A stretch of 64,000 bases of DNA, from contig NZ_JAPFBW010000020.1 in the NCBI RefSeq assembly GCF_026153205.1, forward strand, positions 62,001 through 126,000, read 5' to 3'. Each line of letters starts with the position of its first letter. The first letter of the stretch is position 1. Under the pieces are notes generated by a model. That model searched no databases and had not been told where the DNA came from. It saw only the letters and a program-made list of their open reading frames with translations. Origin of the DNA: Aquabacterium sp. A7-Y. GTDB taxonomy: Bacteria; Pseudomonadota; Gammaproteobacteria; Burkholderiales; Burkholderiaceae_C. Shown here in pieces: positions 49,796-59,743 of the stretch. The translations under genes were made by a program, and so were the position numbers.

Positions 49796-50977
49796 ATGAC
49801 CGCCGCCGCTCCCCCGCCGCGCGTGCTCGCGGCCACGCGCTGGGCGCTGCTGTTCGGCAACTTCGTGATCGGCTGCGGCGTGATGGTCGTCAGCGGCACG
49901 CTCAACGACCTGGCGCGCTCGCTGCAGATCTCCGTGGCGCTGGCCGGCCAGCTGATCGCGATTGCCGCGGCGCTGATGTGTTTCGGTGCCCCGCTGATGG
50001 CGATGCTGCTGGGCGGCTGGGACCGGCGCCGCCTGCTGACCCTGGCGCTGCTGTGGTACGCACTCGGCCATGCCTTGTGCGCCCTGATGCCCGACTACGG
50101 GGCGTTGTGGCCAGTGCGCGCACTGACGGTCCTCGCGGCGGCCGTCTTCACGCCGCAGGCCGCCGCGGTGATCGGCCACATGGCGCCGCCCGAGCAGCGC
50201 GGCCGCAGCATCACCTTCGTTTTTCTCGGCTGGTCGGTCGCCTCGGTGGCGGGCATGCCGATCTCGGCCTGGATCGGCGAAAGCCTTGGCTGGCGCTGGG
50301 CCATGGCCTGGGTGGCGGTGATCGCGCTGGCCGCCGCGGCGGCGGTGTTCCGCGCCCTGCCCGATGACGTTCGCCCTCCGGGCATGAGCCTGCGCGCCTG
50401 GCGCGGCGTGTTCGCCAACCCGGTGCTGATGGCCATCGTCGCAGTGACGGCGCTGACCGGGGCCGGGCAGTTCACGGTGTTCGCCTATTACGCGCCCTAC
50501 CTCAGCCAGGTGATCGAGGCCAGCCCCGGCGAGATCAGCCTGCTGTTCGGCTGGTTCGGCGCCTGGGGCCTGTTCGGCAACATGATGCTGTCGCGCCATG
50601 TCGACCGCATCGGCGCAGCCCGCGCGGTGGCGGTGCTGCTGGGGCTGGTGGCCTTCAGCCTGCTGCTGTGGCCGCTCGGCTCGACGCCGCTGCGCATCGG
50701 TGTGCTCATCGTGCCCTGGGCGCTGGCCTGCTTCGCCAGCAACTCGGCGCAGCAGGCCCGGCTGGGCGCGGCCGCGCCGCTGCTGGCCCCGGCCCTGATG
50801 GCGCTCAACACCTCGGCGATCTACCTCGGCCAGGCCGTCGGCGCTTCCGGCGGCGGCTGGTTGATGGAGCATTTCGGCTGGGACGTGCTGAGTTGGGTCG
50901 GCCTGGGCTGGACGCTGCTCGCGCTGGCGCTGAGCCTGTGGGCGGCGCGGCGTCCGGCGCTGGCGGGCGGCGCCTGA
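49796..50977 (+). CDS. major facilitator superfamily transporter
   Basis: A 393-residue 12-helix permease. The N-terminal half has MLLGGWDRRRLLTLALLWYALGH (the MFS A-loop region) and TVLAAAVFTPQAAAVIGHMAPPEQRGRSITFVFLGWS. The C-terminal half has FGWFGAWGLFGNMMLSRHVDRIG. It resembles the arabinose-efflux / YdhP-type exporter group. The substrate is unknown. It starts at ATG 49796, closely behind the 2-hydroxyacid dehydrogenase. Confidence 0.88.
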   Translation: MTAAAPPPRVLAATRWALLFGNFVIGCGVMVVSGTLNDLARSLQISVALAGQLIAIAAALMCFGAPLMAMLLGGWDRRRLLTLALLWYALGHALCALMPDYGALWPVRALTVLAAAVFTPQAAAVIGHMAPPEQRGRSITFVFLGWSVASVAGMPISAWIGESLGWRWAMAWVAVIALAAAAAVFRALPDDVRPPGMSLRAWRGVFANPVLMAIVAVTALTGAGQFTVFAYYAPYLSQVIEASPGEISLLFGWFGAWGLFGNMMLSRHVDRIGAARAVAVLLGLVAFSLLLWPLGSTPLRIGVLIVPWALACFASNSAQQARLGAAAPLLAPALMALNTSAIYLGQAVGASGGGWLMEHFGWDVLSWVGLGWTLLALALSLWAARRPALAGGA

Positions 50978-51020
50978 GGCGGGCCGCACACCGAACGCGA
51001 GGGCTGGCTACACTGGCGCG

Positions 51021-51626
51021 ATGCCCTGCTCCGCAGTACCGCCCGGTCCGCCAGCGACCGAGTCCGCCGCCGCCCCATCCCGCCCGGCTTCCCTGCGCGA
51101 GCTTTTCCTGAGCTTCACACGTCTGGCACTGCAGGGTTTCGGCGGTGTGCTGCCGGTCGCGCAGCGCGAGCTGGTCGAGCGCAGCCGCTGGCTCAGCAAG
51201 CAGGAGTTCGTCGAGCTGCTGTCGGTGGCCCAGGTGCTGCCGGGGCCCAACATCGTCAATCTCTCGCTGATGGTCGGCGACCGCTTTTTCGGGGTGCGTG
51301 GGGCCTTCGTCGCCCTGGCGGGCATGATGGCAGCCCCGCTGGTCATCGTGCTGGTCGCCGCGGCCGTCTACGCCGAGCTGGCCCACCACCCGCTGCTCAG
51401 CGGTGCATTGCGGGGCATGGGTTCGGTGGCGGCCGGGCTCATCCTCGCGACCGGCCTGAAGCTGGTCGGCACCTTGCGCAAGGCCGTGCTGGGGCGCGAG
51501 CTCGCCTGGCTGCTGGCCGCGCTCACGGTGCTCCTGATCGTGGTGCTGCACTGGCCACTGCTGTGGGTGCTGGGCAGCCTCGGTCCGCTGGGCTGTGCAC
51601 TCGCCTGGAGAAAGCTCAAGCCATGA
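51021..51626 (+). CDS. chrA: chromate transporter, N-terminal-half protein
   Basis: A 201-residue short-chain CHR protein: LRELFLSFTRLALQGFGGVLPVAQRELVERSRWLS, then VAQVLPGPNIVNLSLMVGDRFFGVRGAF and hydrophobic helices. Short CHR proteins occur as adjacent gene pairs whose products together give chromate efflux; this is the first of such a pair. The ATG at 51021 is standard. Its TGA forms an ATGA with an ATG at 51623 that should start the partner but is out of frame with it. Confidence 0.9.
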   Translation: MPCSAVPPGPPATESAAAPSRPASLRELFLSFTRLALQGFGGVLPVAQRELVERSRWLSKQEFVELLSVAQVLPGPNIVNLSLMVGDRFFGVRGAFVALAGMMAAPLVIVLVAAAVYAELAHHPLLSGALRGMGSVAAGLILATGLKLVGTLRKAVLGRELAWLLAALTVLLIVVLHWPLLWVLGSLGPLGCALAWRKLKP

Positions 51627-52158
51627 CGCCGCTCGCCCCCGCGACCTGCTGGGCCTGTTCGGCCACTTCCTGATGCTGTCACTGCTGGCCATCGGTGGCG
51701 CCATCACCACCGCGCCCGACATGCACCGCTACCTGGCGCTCGAACACGGCTGGATCAGCGACGCCGACTTCACCACCTCGATCGCGCTGGCGCAGGCGGC
51801 GCCCGGGCCCAACATCCGGTTTGTCGCGGTACTGGGCTGGAATGTCGCCGGCCCGAGCGGCGCGGCGGTCACGCTGCTGGGCATGATGCTGCCCTCCACC
51901 ACCCTCGCGCTGTGGGCCACCCGCTGGCGCCACCAGCGGCGTGAGACGCGTGGCGTGCGCGCCTTCACCGAAGGCATGGCGCCGATCACGCTGGGGCTGC
52001 TGCTGGCGACCGGCTGGATCCTCTCCGAGCCGAGCCGGCACGATGCCGGCGCAGTGGCCCTGCTGCTGCTCACGGTGGCCGTGATGGTGAAAACGAAGCT
52101 GAGCCCGATGTGGATGATCGGTGTCGGCGCCGTTGCCGGCATGGCGGGCTGGGTCTGA
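51595..52158 (+). CDS. chromate transporter, second-half protein; start or frame uncertain
   Basis: The partner CHR protein reads PRDLLGLFGHFLMLSLLAIGGAITTAP, DADFTTSIALAQAAPGPNIRFVAVLGWNVAG, followed by hydrophobic helices. In the frame as given the only start is GTG 51595, inside the first chr gene and with no ribosome binding site. The natural ATG at 51623 (ATGA overlap) is off by one base. An extra C in the CCCCC run at 51636-51640 would give MTPLAPRDLLGLFG. Either the gene uses the odd GTG, or there is a real or artefactual one-base deletion. Confidence 0.8.
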   Translation: MHSPGESSSHDAARPRDLLGLFGHFLMLSLLAIGGAITTAPDMHRYLALEHGWISDADFTTSIALAQAAPGPNIRFVAVLGWNVAGPSGAAVTLLGMMLPSTTLALWATRWRHQRRETRGVRAFTEGMAPITLGLLLATGWILSEPSRHDAGAVALLLLTVAVMVKTKLSPMWMIGVGAVAGMAGWV

Positions 52159-52182
52159 GAGCGCAGCCGGGCGCTCCCGGAC

Positions 52183-52650
52183 TCAGGCCAGGGCCTGCTC
52201 GACGACCGACTGCAGCGACATCAAACCGGCCAGGCCGCGCTGGTCGGAGGCGTCGGCCGCCGAGCCCGCCGCCGGGTAGGTTTCGGCAGCGGGGAAGCGC
52301 ACCTCGATGCGGCCGTCCGGCAGGGTGACGATGACCAGCGACAGTGGCGCGTCGACCGCATGACCTGTTTCGTCGACCCTCACCGGGGTGATGCCCTCGC
52401 GCGAGCCGAGCACCAGCGCCGTGGAATGCAGGAAGCCGGTGCCGCCGCGCCCGGCGTCGACGCGGGCGAACACGGTGTAGCCCTGGCCCTGGGCGACCGA
52501 CTCCAGCTTGCGCAGGGTCTCGTCCGCGCTGTACTTGCTGTGCACGGCCGCCAGCAGGCGTTCGGGCTTGGGGTGACTGAGGTCGGCACTGACGGCTGCC
52601 ATCACGACCGCAACACAGCCCGTCATCCAGAAGCGAAACGTCTTGCTCAT
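52183..52650 (-). CDS. DUF302-family exported protein
   Basis: A 155-residue protein with a signal-like N terminus (FRFWMTGCVAVVMAAVSA) and a DUF302-like domain (SADETLRKLESVAQGQGYTVFARVD, APLSLVIVTLPDGRIEVRF). The function of DUF302 is unknown. The ATG at 52650 follows GGAGAG with good spacing. It is convergent with the chromate transporter pair and separate from glpQ. Confidence 0.75.
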   Translation of the reverse strand: MSKTFRFWMTGCVAVVMAAVSADLSHPKPERLLAAVHSKYSADETLRKLESVAQGQGYTVFARVDAGRGGTGFLHSTALVLGSREGITPVRVDETGHAVDAPLSLVIVTLPDGRIEVRFPAAETYPAAGSAADASDQRGLAGLMSLQSVVEQALA

Positions 52651-52772
52651 GTTCGACTCTCCGACAACATTCAGCACTTTCAGCACTCAGGCCCCGACTA
52701 GGATGGAAGGCCGCGCCAGGGGTTTCAAGCGAAGTCGTGTAAAGCTGTGTGAGCTGTGGCCCCAGGTAAACC

Positions 52773-52795
52773 CTAGTCCAATGAAATTGGACTAG
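52773..52795 (-). terminator. hairpin at the glpQ stop codon
   Basis: CTAGTCCAAT and ATTGGACTAG form a perfect 10-bp stem with a GAA loop; the glpQ TAG lies inside it. On the glpQ strand it is followed by GGGTTTACC, a weak T run. It probably ends or protects the glpQ mRNA. Confidence 0.55.
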
Positions 52796-53973
52796 CGACG
52801 CGAGGCGACGAAGGCGTCGCGTGCCGCCACCGCCGTGTCCGGGAAGTCGCTGAACACGCCGTCCAGCCCCAGCTCGAAAAACTGCCGGTACTCCGCCTTC
52901 GCATCGTTCTGGTAGCTGCCGGCCAGCCGATGCGGCTCACTGCGGAAGGTGTAGGCATGCACCAACAGACCGCGGGCCTTGGCCGCCTTGACGATGCGGT
53001 CGTCGGGCACCGCGCGGTAGTCACGCTCGTCGATCTTGCCGTCACCGTTGACATCCACGCGCTGTCCCTGGGCATCCCGGGTCGAGCGCACCTTCACCAG
53101 GTAGCGCTTCCAGGGACCGATGCCGTCGGCATAGGTCTTGACCTCGTCCAGGCCGGCCTCGGTCAGAAGCCAGGCGAAGGTGTCCTGGCTGCCCTGGCGG
53201 TTGGCGACCGTCCAGTCATAGGGTCGGTCGTAGGGAGCGCTCAGGTCCATCTCGCCGGTGTCGGGATCCTGGTCGTTGGCATCCACCAGCTGCACCAGGC
53301 GGACCCGGGTCTTCTGCCGCAGCGCCTTCAGGTTGGACTGCTCGAACGATTGGATGAACACCGGGGCATCGACGCGGTTCCAGCCCGCCTTGTCGAGCGA
53401 AGCGAGCAGCCGGTCCTCCAGCGGCAGGCCGAGCTGCTGGTGGTAGGTCGGATGTTTGGTCTCGGGGTATACCCCGATGGTGCGGCCGGTCTCCCGCGCC
53501 TTCTCCCGGGCCAGCGCCAGCACCTCGTCGAACGTCGGGATACCGAACTGCCCGTTGAAGCCCTGGTCGCGTTCGGCCATCGGCTGGACCGCGCGCAAGG
53601 TGCGGATCTCGGCCAGCATGAAGTCGCTCGCGAAATAGCCTTCGACGTCGACGCCGTCCACCTTCATCGTGCGCTTGCGCGACGCGAACTCGGGGTGCTG
53701 GGCCACGTCGGTGGTGTCGGCGATGTTGGGCTCGTGGCGGGCGATCAGCACGCCGTCCTTGGTGGAGACCAGGTCGGGCTCGATGTAGTCGGCCCCCATC
53801 TCGATCGCCTTGGCGTAGGACGCCAGCGTGTGCTCCGGCAGGTAGCCGCTGGCGCCGCGATGGCCGATCACGAGCGGCCGGGCGCCCGGGGTCTCGGGGT
53901 CGTCACCGCCGCCGCAGCCGAGCAACACGATAGCGGTCAGGCCGGAAGCCGCCGCGAGCCGGAGCGTGCGCAT
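52792..53973 (-). CDS. glpQ: glycerophosphodiester phosphodiesterase lipoprotein with EF-hand-like loop
   Basis: A 393-residue GDPD that hydrolyses glycerophosphodiesters to glycerol-3-phosphate. The lipobox is in [13 protein letters not shown], so it is anchored in the envelope. The catalytic motif [12 protein letters not shown] is followed by [10 protein letters not shown]. Near residue 310 the insert [12 protein letters not shown] fits a 12-residue EF-hand / dockerin-type calcium loop, unusual here. The product could feed glpD (4.6 kb). It ends at a hairpin. Confidence 0.92.
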   Translation of the reverse strand: MRTLRLAAASGLTAIVLLGCGGGDDPETPGARPLVIGHRGASGYLPEHTLASYAKAIEMGADYIEPDLVSTKDGVLIARHEPNIADTTDVAQHPEFASRKRTMKVDGVDVEGYFASDFMLAEIRTLRAVQPMAERDQGFNGQFGIPTFDEVLALAREKARETGRTIGVYPETKHPTYHQQLGLPLEDRLLASLDKAGWNRVDAPVFIQSFEQSNLKALRQKTRVRLVQLVDANDQDPDTGEMDLSAPYDRPYDWTVANRQGSQDTFAWLLTEAGLDEVKTYADGIGPWKRYLVKVRSTRDAQGQRVDVNGDGKIDERDYRAVPDDRIVKAAKARGLLVHAYTFRSEPHRLAGSYQNDAKAEYRQFFELGLDGVFSDFPDTAVAARDAFVASRR

Positions 53974-54075
53974 TGTCGTCTCCTGTGATCAGAAGGCGAC
54001 AGTGTGGCCGGCGACGGTGACAAGGATTTGACTCCCCTGTCGCCGGCAAGGGCTCAGGCCTTCATCGGCCTGCCC

Positions 54076-54708
54076 TCATTCCTGCTTGGTGCCGAAGATC
54101 TTGTCGCCGGCGTCGCCCAGCCCGGGGATGATGTAGCCGTGCTCGTTGAGGTGGCTGTCGATCGCGGCGGTCCAGCAGCGCACCTCGGGGTGGGCGCGGT
54201 CGAGCGCGCGCACCCCCTCGGGGGCCGCCACCAGCACCAGGGCGCGGATGTCCTGGCAGCCCTTGCGCTTGAGCAGGTCGACGGTGGCTATCATCGAGCC
54301 CGCCGTCGCGAGCATGGGGTCGATGATCAGCGCAGTGCGCGAGCCGAGTTCGCCGACCAGGTTCTCGAAGTAGTGCTCGGGCTTCAAGGTGTCGTGGTTG
54401 CGAGAGAGGCCGACCACGCTGATCTTGGCGTTGGGGATCATGTCGAGCACACCGTCGAGCATGCCCAGGCCGGCGCGCAGGATGGGCACCACGGTGACCT
54501 TCTTGCCCTTGATCTGGTCGACCTCGGTGGGGCCGCTCCAGCACTCGATGGTGGTCTTCTCGAGCGGGAAGTCGGCGGTCGCCTCGTAGGCGAGCAGGCG
54601 CGCCACTTCGGCGGTCAGCTCGCGGAACTTCTTGGTCGACATGTCGGCCTCTCGCATCAGCCCGACCTTGTGTTTGACCAGGGGGTGCTTGACTTCGATG
54701 ACGGGCAT
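54076..54708 (-). CDS. upp: uracil phosphoribosyltransferase
   Basis: A 210-residue pyrimidine-salvage enzyme that joins uracil with PRPP to give UMP. It shows [18 protein letters not shown], the dimer/active-site region [16 protein letters not shown], and the PRPP loop [21 protein letters not shown]. The ATG at 54708 gives the exact family N terminus. It stands 71 bases after the sirtuin gene on the same strand; cotranscription is possible. Confidence 0.97.
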   Translation of the reverse strand: MPVIEVKHPLVKHKVGLMREADMSTKKFRELTAEVARLLAYEATADFPLEKTTIECWSGPTEVDQIKGKKVTVVPILRAGLGMLDGVLDMIPNAKISVVGLSRNHDTLKPEHYFENLVGELGSRTALIIDPMLATAGSMIATVDLLKRKGCQDIRALVLVAAPEGVRALDRAHPEVRCWTAAIDSHLNEHGYIIPGLGDAGDKIFGTKQE

Positions 54709-54779
54709 GGTGAGGGGGCCTCGCCGCGCAGGCGGTCGGGCCGTCGGGAAAACTGCGATGCACGCAGTGTAGAGCCTGA

Positions 54780-55526
54780 TCAGCCCAGCAGCTGCGGCAG
54801 AAGCTGGGCGGCCGTGCCGCGCAGCACGACGTGGGCGCCCCGGTCGAGCTCGCTGGGCTGCGGATTCAGCACCACCACCCGCGCGCCGGCCTGGCGCGCG
54901 AGCGCCGGCAGCCCGGCTGCCGGGTAGACCGCTCCGGCAGTGCCCACCACCAGCATCAGCTCGCAGTCGCTCGCCGCGTCCTCGGCGGCCTGCAGCGCCC
55001 GTCCCGGCAGGGCTTCGCCGAACCAGACCACCCCCGGGCGCACCAGGTTGCCGCACTCGCCACAGCGGGGCGGCCGTCCCGGCTCGGCACGGGCCGGATC
55101 GCAGGCCGGCTCGCCGCGGACTTCGCGGGCGCAAGGGTCGATCCAGCGGTCCTCGAACAGTGCTCCGTGCAGGCAGATCACGTCGGTGCTGCCGGCACGC
55201 TGATGCAGGTCGTCGACGTTCTGCGTGACCAGGGTCAGGCGCTCGGGATGGGCGGCCTGCCAGGCCGCCAGCGCCCGATGCCCGGCGTTCGGTTCGGCAC
55301 GCGCCACACCCTCGCGGCGTGAACCGTACCAGTCCCACACCAGCTGCGGGTCGGACCGGAAACCGGCCTCGGTGGCGAGCTGCTGCGGGTCGTGGCGGGC
55401 CCACAGGCCGGTCAAGGCGTCACGGAAGGTCGGCACCCCGCTCTCGGCGGACATGCCGGCGCCAGTCAGCACGCACAGGCGCGGCGCCTGTTCCAGCCAG
55501 CCGCGCACGGTCTGCAGGTCGTCCAT
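54780..55526 (-). CDS. Sir2-family NAD-dependent protein deacylase
   Basis: A 248-residue sirtuin with the NAD motif [17 protein letters not shown], the catalytic region [13 protein letters not shown] and LHGALFEDR, four zinc cysteines (DPCAREV, ACDPAR, RCGEC) and [14 protein letters not shown]. It removes acetyl or other acyl groups from protein lysines. It resembles CobB-type enzymes, but the group is not certain. It starts 6 bases after the rlmB stop, so the two form an operon. Confidence 0.92.
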   Translation of the reverse strand: MDDLQTVRGWLEQAPRLCVLTGAGMSAESGVPTFRDALTGLWARHDPQQLATEAGFRSDPQLVWDWYGSRREGVARAEPNAGHRALAAWQAAHPERLTLVTQNVDDLHQRAGSTDVICLHGALFEDRWIDPCAREVRGEPACDPARAEPGRPPRCGECGNLVRPGVVWFGEALPGRALQAAEDAASDCELMLVVGTAGAVYPAAGLPALARQAGARVVVLNPQPSELDRGAHVVLRGTAAQLLPQLLG

Positions 55527-55532
55527 CGCCGT

Positions 55533-56264
55533 TCAGCCCCGCTGACGCAGCGCCTCGTAGAGGCAGACGCCGCTGGCGACCGAGACGTTGAGACTTTCCA
55601 CCGCCCCGCGCATCGGCAGGCTGACCAGCTCGTCGCAGGTCTTGCGCGTGAGCTGGCGCATGCCGGTGCCTTCGGCACCCAGAACGAGCGCGACCGGTCC
55701 TTTCAGCTCGACCTGGTAGAGCGTCTTCGGTGCATCATCCGACGTGCCGATGATCCAGATGTTGCGTTCCTTCAGCTCATTGAGGGTGCGGGCCAGGTTG
55801 GTGACCATGAAATAAGGCATGGTCTCGGCCGCGCCGCTGGCGACCTTGGCGACCGTCGCGTTGATGCCCACCGCATGGTCCTTGGGCGCGATCACGGCAT
55901 GCGCGCCGGCGCCGTCGGCCACACGCAGGCAGGCGCCCAGGTTGTGCGGATCGGTGACACCGTCGAGCACCAGCAGCAGCGGTGGCTCCTCGATGCTGTC
56001 GAGCAAGTCGTCGAGCGACTTCGCCGCGGCCACCGGCTCGACCTTGGCGACCACGCCCTGGTGGCGGTGTGTGCCGCAGAGCTTGTGCAAGCGCTCGTCG
56101 TCGCTGTCGACCAGGCGGGCGCCGGCCTCCTGGGCGCGCGTCACGAACTGGCGCATGCGCTGGTCGCGCCGGCCCGTGTCGATATAGATCTCGTGGATGG
56201 ATTGCGGGGCGGTCTTCAGCCGCACGGTGACGGCATGGAAGCCGAACAAGACCTTGGCGCTCAT
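55533..56264 (-). CDS. rlmB: 23S rRNA (guanosine-2'-O-)-methyltransferase RlmB
   Basis: A 243-residue SpoU/TrmH-type enzyme that methylates G2251 of 23S rRNA. The N-terminal substrate-binding domain ([29 protein letters not shown]) leads to knotted-fold motifs [43 protein letters not shown] and IPMRG-like [17 protein letters not shown]. The start at 56264 is natural. It lies between the ABC ATPase (25-base gap) and the sirtuin. Confidence 0.95.
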   Translation of the reverse strand: MSAKVLFGFHAVTVRLKTAPQSIHEIYIDTGRRDQRMRQFVTRAQEAGARLVDSDDERLHKLCGTHRHQGVVAKVEPVAAAKSLDDLLDSIEEPPLLLVLDGVTDPHNLGACLRVADGAGAHAVIAPKDHAVGINATVAKVASGAAETMPYFMVTNLARTLNELKERNIWIIGTSDDAPKTLYQVELKGPVALVLGAEGTGMRQLTRKTCDELVSLPMRGAVESLNVSVASGVCLYEALRQRG

Positions 56265-56289
56265 CGGGACCTGCGTGTTCTCTGGGATG

Positions 56290-56973
56290 TCATGTCGCGA
56301 TGGTAGCCGCGACGCGCCCCGCTTCGATGCGGATCTGCCGGTCGCAGCGCGCTGCGATGCTGCGGTCGTGGGTCACCAGCACCAGGGTGGTGCCGAGCTC
56401 GTGGTTGAGGTCGAACATCAGCTTCATCACCGTCTCGCCGGTGGCGTAGTCCAGGCTGCCGGTCGGCTCGTCGGCCAGCAGCACCGCCGGCTGCACGACA
56501 AAGGCACGTGCCAGCGCGACGCGCTGCTGCTCGCCGCCGGAGAGCACCCGCGGGTAGTGGCCGAGCCGCTCACCCAGCCCGACGCGGCGCAACATCTCGG
56601 CCGCGGCCTTGCGGGCATCGGCGCGGCCCTGCAGCTCCAGGGGCAGCATCACGTTCTCGAGTGCCGTCAGGTTGCCCATCAGCTGGAAACTCTGGAACAC
56701 GAAACCCACCGTCTCCGCACGCAGCGCCGCCCGCGCGTCCTCGTCGATGCCGAAGAGGTCGCGGCCGGCCAGCCGGACGGTGCCCTGGGTGGGCGTGTCC
56801 AGCCCGGCGATGATGCTCAGCAGGGTCGACTTGCCGGAGCCCGAGGCACCGACGATCGCGACCGATTCCCGGCGGGCCAGCGAAAAATCGATATCGTGCA
56901 GAATCGTCAGCACACCTGTGGAGTCGCGCACCTGCTTGGTGACACGCTCCACGACAATGATGGGTTCGGTCAT
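56290..56973 (-). CDS. ybbA: ABC transporter ATP-binding protein, YbbA/LolD-like
   Basis: A 227-residue ATPase with Walker [11 protein letters not shown]-loop FVFQSFQLM, signature [14 protein letters not shown], Walker [13 protein letters not shown] and H-loop VLVTHDRS. The group (YbbA/LolD/MacB) usually works with a YbbP-type permease; none is adjacent. The neighbour tesA, divergent, is the classic partner locus of ybbA. The two genes share the sequence CATG: the ybbA start (56973) and the tesA ATG (56972) overlap on opposite strands. Confidence 0.92.
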   Translation of the reverse strand: MTEPIIVVERVTKQVRDSTGVLTILHDIDFSLARRESVAIVGASGSGKSTLLSIIAGLDTPTQGTVRLAGRDLFGIDEDARAALRAETVGFVFQSFQLMGNLTALENVMLPLELQGRADARKAAAEMLRRVGLGERLGHYPRVLSGGEQQRVALARAFVVQPAVLLADEPTGSLDYATGETVMKLMFDLNHELGTTLVLVTHDRSIAARCDRQIRIEAGRVAATIAT

Positions 56974-57643
56974 GGTTCCAGTCTTCCAACAACGTCGCCA
57001 CTTTATCTTCTCGGCCCTGGCTTGCGCTGGGCTCGGGTCCAGGGACGTCCTGGCCGCCGGCAAGGGCAAGCCGGCACCGGCTGCAAAGATCCTGGTGCTG
57101 GGGGACAGCCTGTCGGCCGAGTATGGCCTCAAACGAGGCAGCGGCTGGGTGGCCCTGCTCGAGCAGCGCCTGGCCGCGCAGAAGCTGCGAGCCACGGTGG
57201 TCAACGCGAGCATCAGCGGCGACACCAGCTCGGGCGGCCGCTCGCGCCTGCCGGCGCTGCTGAAGCAGCACCGGCCGACCCATGTGGTGATCGAGTTGGG
57301 CGGCAACGACGCGCTGCGCGGGCTGCCGATGTCCATGACCCAGTCCAACCTTGACGAGATGACCCGTGCCGCCCAGCAGGCGGGCGCCAAGGTGCTGCTG
57401 CTGGGCCTGCAGATGCCGCCCAACTACGGGCGTGCGTATGCGGAGAGTTTTGCGGCGCTCTACGGCAAGGTGGCCGAGGCTCGCAAGGCGGCGCTGGTAC
57501 CGTTTTTCCTCAAGGGCGTGGCGGATGCGCCGAACGCCTTGCAGTTGTTCCAGGCCGACCGCATCCACCCGAGCGAAACCGCCCAGGCGACGATGCTGGA
57601 CAACGTCTGGCCGGCCCTGAAAGACCTGCTCGCGGCGGGCTGA
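56972..57643 (+). CDS. tesA: arylesterase / lysophospholipase TesA-like (SGNH hydrolase)
   Basis: A 223-residue SGNH-family esterase / thioesterase I. Block I LVLGDSLSAEYGL, block II SGDTSSGGRSR, block III ELGGNDALRGL and block V DRIHPSETAQ give Ser, Gly, Asn and Asp-His. The N-terminal region (RRHFIFSALACAGLGSRDVLAAG) is a signal peptide, Tat-like with its paired arginines. Start choices are ATGs at 56957, 56960 and 56972; none has a clear ribosome binding site. Divergence from ybbA is conserved in many proteobacteria. Confidence 0.92.
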   Translation: MVPVFQQRRHFIFSALACAGLGSRDVLAAGKGKPAPAAKILVLGDSLSAEYGLKRGSGWVALLEQRLAAQKLRATVVNASISGDTSSGGRSRLPALLKQHRPTHVVIELGGNDALRGLPMSMTQSNLDEMTRAAQQAGAKVLLLGLQMPPNYGRAYAESFAALYGKVAEARKAALVPFFLKGVADAPNALQLFQADRIHPSETAQATMLDNVWPALKDLLAAG

Positions 57644-57691
57644 AGCCAGCAGCCCGCACGGCAGAGAGCGTGGCCCCGCCGCGCCGCGGCC

Positions 57692-58429
57692 TCAGCCCAT
57701 GTGCAGGCCGCCGTTGACGGAGAAGTCGGCCCCGGTCGCGAAACCGGCCTCGTCGGACGCGACCCAGGACACGATGGAGGCGATCTCATCCGGCGTGCCC
57801 AGACGTTTGACGGGGATGGTCGCGACGATCTTGTCCAGCACTTCCGGTTTGATCGCGCGGACCATGTCGGTGCCGATGTAGCCCGGGCTCACGGTATTGA
57901 CCGTCACGCCCCGGGCCGCCAGCTCCTGCGCCAGCGCCATGGTGAAGCCGTGCATGCCGGCCTTGGCGGCCGAGTAGTTGGTCTGGCCGGCCTGGCCCTT
58001 CTCGCCGTTGACCGAGGAGATCTGGATGATGCGGCCCCAGCCCCGCTCCACCATGTCGCCGACCACCTGCTTGGTCACGTTGAACATGCTGTTGAGGTTG
58101 GTGTCGATCACCGCGTCCCAGTCCTCGCGGCTCATCTTCAGGAACATGCGGTCGCGCGTGATGCCCGCGTTGTTGACCAGCACGTCGATGGGGCCGTGCT
58201 CGGCCCTCGCCCTGGTGAAGGCCGCCACGGTCGATTCCCAGTCGGCGACATTGCCCACCGAGGCGTAGAAGTGGAACCCCAGCTCCTTCTGCTGATCGAG
58301 CCACTTCTGGAAGTCGCGGCTGGGACCACAGCCGGCGATCACCGTGTACCCATCCTTGGCCAGACGTTGGCAGATCGCAGTGCCGATGCCGCCCATGCCG
58401 CCGGTGACGTATGCAACCTTCTGACTCAT
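57692..58429 (-). CDS. phaB: acetoacetyl-CoA reductase
   Basis: A 245-residue NADPH-dependent SDR that makes (R)-3-hydroxybutyryl-CoA for PHB. The cofactor motif is TGGMGGIGTAICQRL, the active site is SSVNGEKGQAGQTNYSAAKAG, and VNNAGITRDRMFLKM is typical of PhaB. The ATG at 58429 has AAGGAG at good spacing. It is the third gene of the phaC-phaA-phaB series, with 106 bases after phaA. Confidence 0.97.
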   Translation of the reverse strand: MSQKVAYVTGGMGGIGTAICQRLAKDGYTVIAGCGPSRDFQKWLDQQKELGFHFYASVGNVADWESTVAAFTRARAEHGPIDVLVNNAGITRDRMFLKMSREDWDAVIDTNLNSMFNVTKQVVGDMVERGWGRIIQISSVNGEKGQAGQTNYSAAKAGMHGFTMALAQELAARGVTVNTVSPGYIGTDMVRAIKPEVLDKIVATIPVKRLGTPDEIASIVSWVASDEAGFATGADFSVNGGLHMG

Positions 58430-58535
58430 GTCCTACTCCTTCTTGAAATCGGTTGGCCGAAGACCAGGTTTGCCGCTTTGACCGTACCGGTCAAGCGTGT
58501 TCTCCCTGCCTGGCATTCGGCGCGGATGCGAAAAC

Positions 58536-59714
58536 TCAGCGCTCGACGGTCAGAGCCACCCCCATGCCACCACCGATGCACAACGAAGCAATGCCCTTCC
58601 TGGCGTCGCGGCGCTGCATCTCGTGCAGCAGGGTCACCAGGATGCGGCAGCCCGAGGCACCGATCGGGTGGCCGATCGCGATGGCACCGCCGTTGACGTT
58701 GACCTTGGCCGTGTCCCAGCCCATCTCCTTGTGCACCGCGCAGGCCTGGGCCGCGAAGGCCTCGTTGATCTCGAGCAGGTCGAGGTCGGCCGGCTTCCAG
58801 CCGGCCCGCTCCAGCGCCTTGCGCGCCGCCGGCACCGGCCCCATGCCCATGTAAGCCGGGTCGACACCGGCACTCGCATAGGAGGCGATACGGGCGAGCG
58901 GCTTCAGACCCAGGGCCTGAGCCTTGGCGGCGCTCATCACGACCACCGCGGCGGCGCCGTCGTTGATGCCCGAGGCATTGCCCGCGGTCACGCTGCCGGT
59001 CTTGTCGAAGGCCGGGCGCAAGCCGGCCAGGGCTTCGGCGTTGGTCTTGCGGTTGATGAACTCGTCGGTGTCGAACAGCAGCGGGTCGCCCTTCTTCTGC
59101 GGGATGCTGACCGGCACGATCTCCTGCTTGAACTTGCCGGCCTCCTGCGCGGCGGCCGCCTTGAGCTGCGAGGCCAGTGCCAGTTCGTCCTGCTGCTGGC
59201 GCGTGATGCCGTACTGCTTGGCGACGTTCTCGGCGGTGATGCCCATGTGGTACTGGTTGTAGACGTCCCAGAGGCCGTCGGTGATCATCGAGTCGATCAT
59301 CTTCCAGTCGCCCATGCGCTGGCCCTCGCGGGAATTCAGCAGCACGTGCGGCGACAGGCTCATGTTCTCCTGGCCGCCGGCGATGACGATCTCGGAATCG
59401 CCGTCGCGAATGGCCTGGGCTGCCAGCATCACGGCCTTCAGGCCCGAGCCGCAGACCTTGTTGATGGTCATCGCCGGCACGCTGTTCGGCAAGCCGGCTT
59501 TGATCACAGCTTGACGCGCCGGGTTCTGCCCGCAACCGGCCTGCAGCACCTGGCCCAGGATGACGTCGTCGACCTGCTCGCCCTGCAGCCCGGCGCGTTT
59601 GAGCACCTCGGTGATGACGGTGGCGCCCAGCTCGGCGGCCGGGGTCTTGGCGAGGCTGCCGCCGAACTTGCCCACAGCGGTGCGGGCAGCGGAAACGATC
59701 ACGATATCAGTCAT
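58536..59714 (-). CDS. phaA: acetyl-CoA acetyltransferase (beta-ketothiolase)
   Basis: A 392-residue biosynthetic thiolase that condenses two acetyl-CoA to acetoacetyl-CoA. The acyl-enzyme Cys is in [38 protein letters not shown] and the second Cys in LCIGGGMG complete the active site. The ATG at 59714 follows GAAGGAG. A strong hairpin (59744-59777) separates it from phaC, which may set its dose relative to the synthase. Confidence 0.97.
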   Translation of the reverse strand: MTDIVIVSAARTAVGKFGGSLAKTPAAELGATVITEVLKRAGLQGEQVDDVILGQVLQAGCGQNPARQAVIKAGLPNSVPAMTINKVCGSGLKAVMLAAQAIRDGDSEIVIAGGQENMSLSPHVLLNSREGQRMGDWKMIDSMITDGLWDVYNQYHMGITAENVAKQYGITRQQQDELALASQLKAAAAQEAGKFKQEIVPVSIPQKKGDPLLFDTDEFINRKTNAEALAGLRPAFDKTGSVTAGNASGINDGAAAVVVMSAAKAQALGLKPLARIASYASAGVDPAYMGMGPVPAARKALERAGWKPADLDLLEINEAFAAQACAVHKEMGWDTAKVNVNGGAIAIGHPIGASGCRILVTLLHEMQRRDARKGIASLCIGGGMGVALTVER

Positions 59715-59743
59715 GTCAAAACTCCTTCTATGAATACGATGGT

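Noticed and set aside
54007-54047. Inverted repeat GCCGGCGAC / GTCGCCGGC between glpQ and upp
   Set aside because: The loop is 23 bases and no T run follows, so I could not call it a terminator.
57635-57657. GCGGGCT / AGCCCGC hairpin at the end of tesA
   Set aside because: It is only 7 bp with no T tract; too weak to annotate as a terminator.
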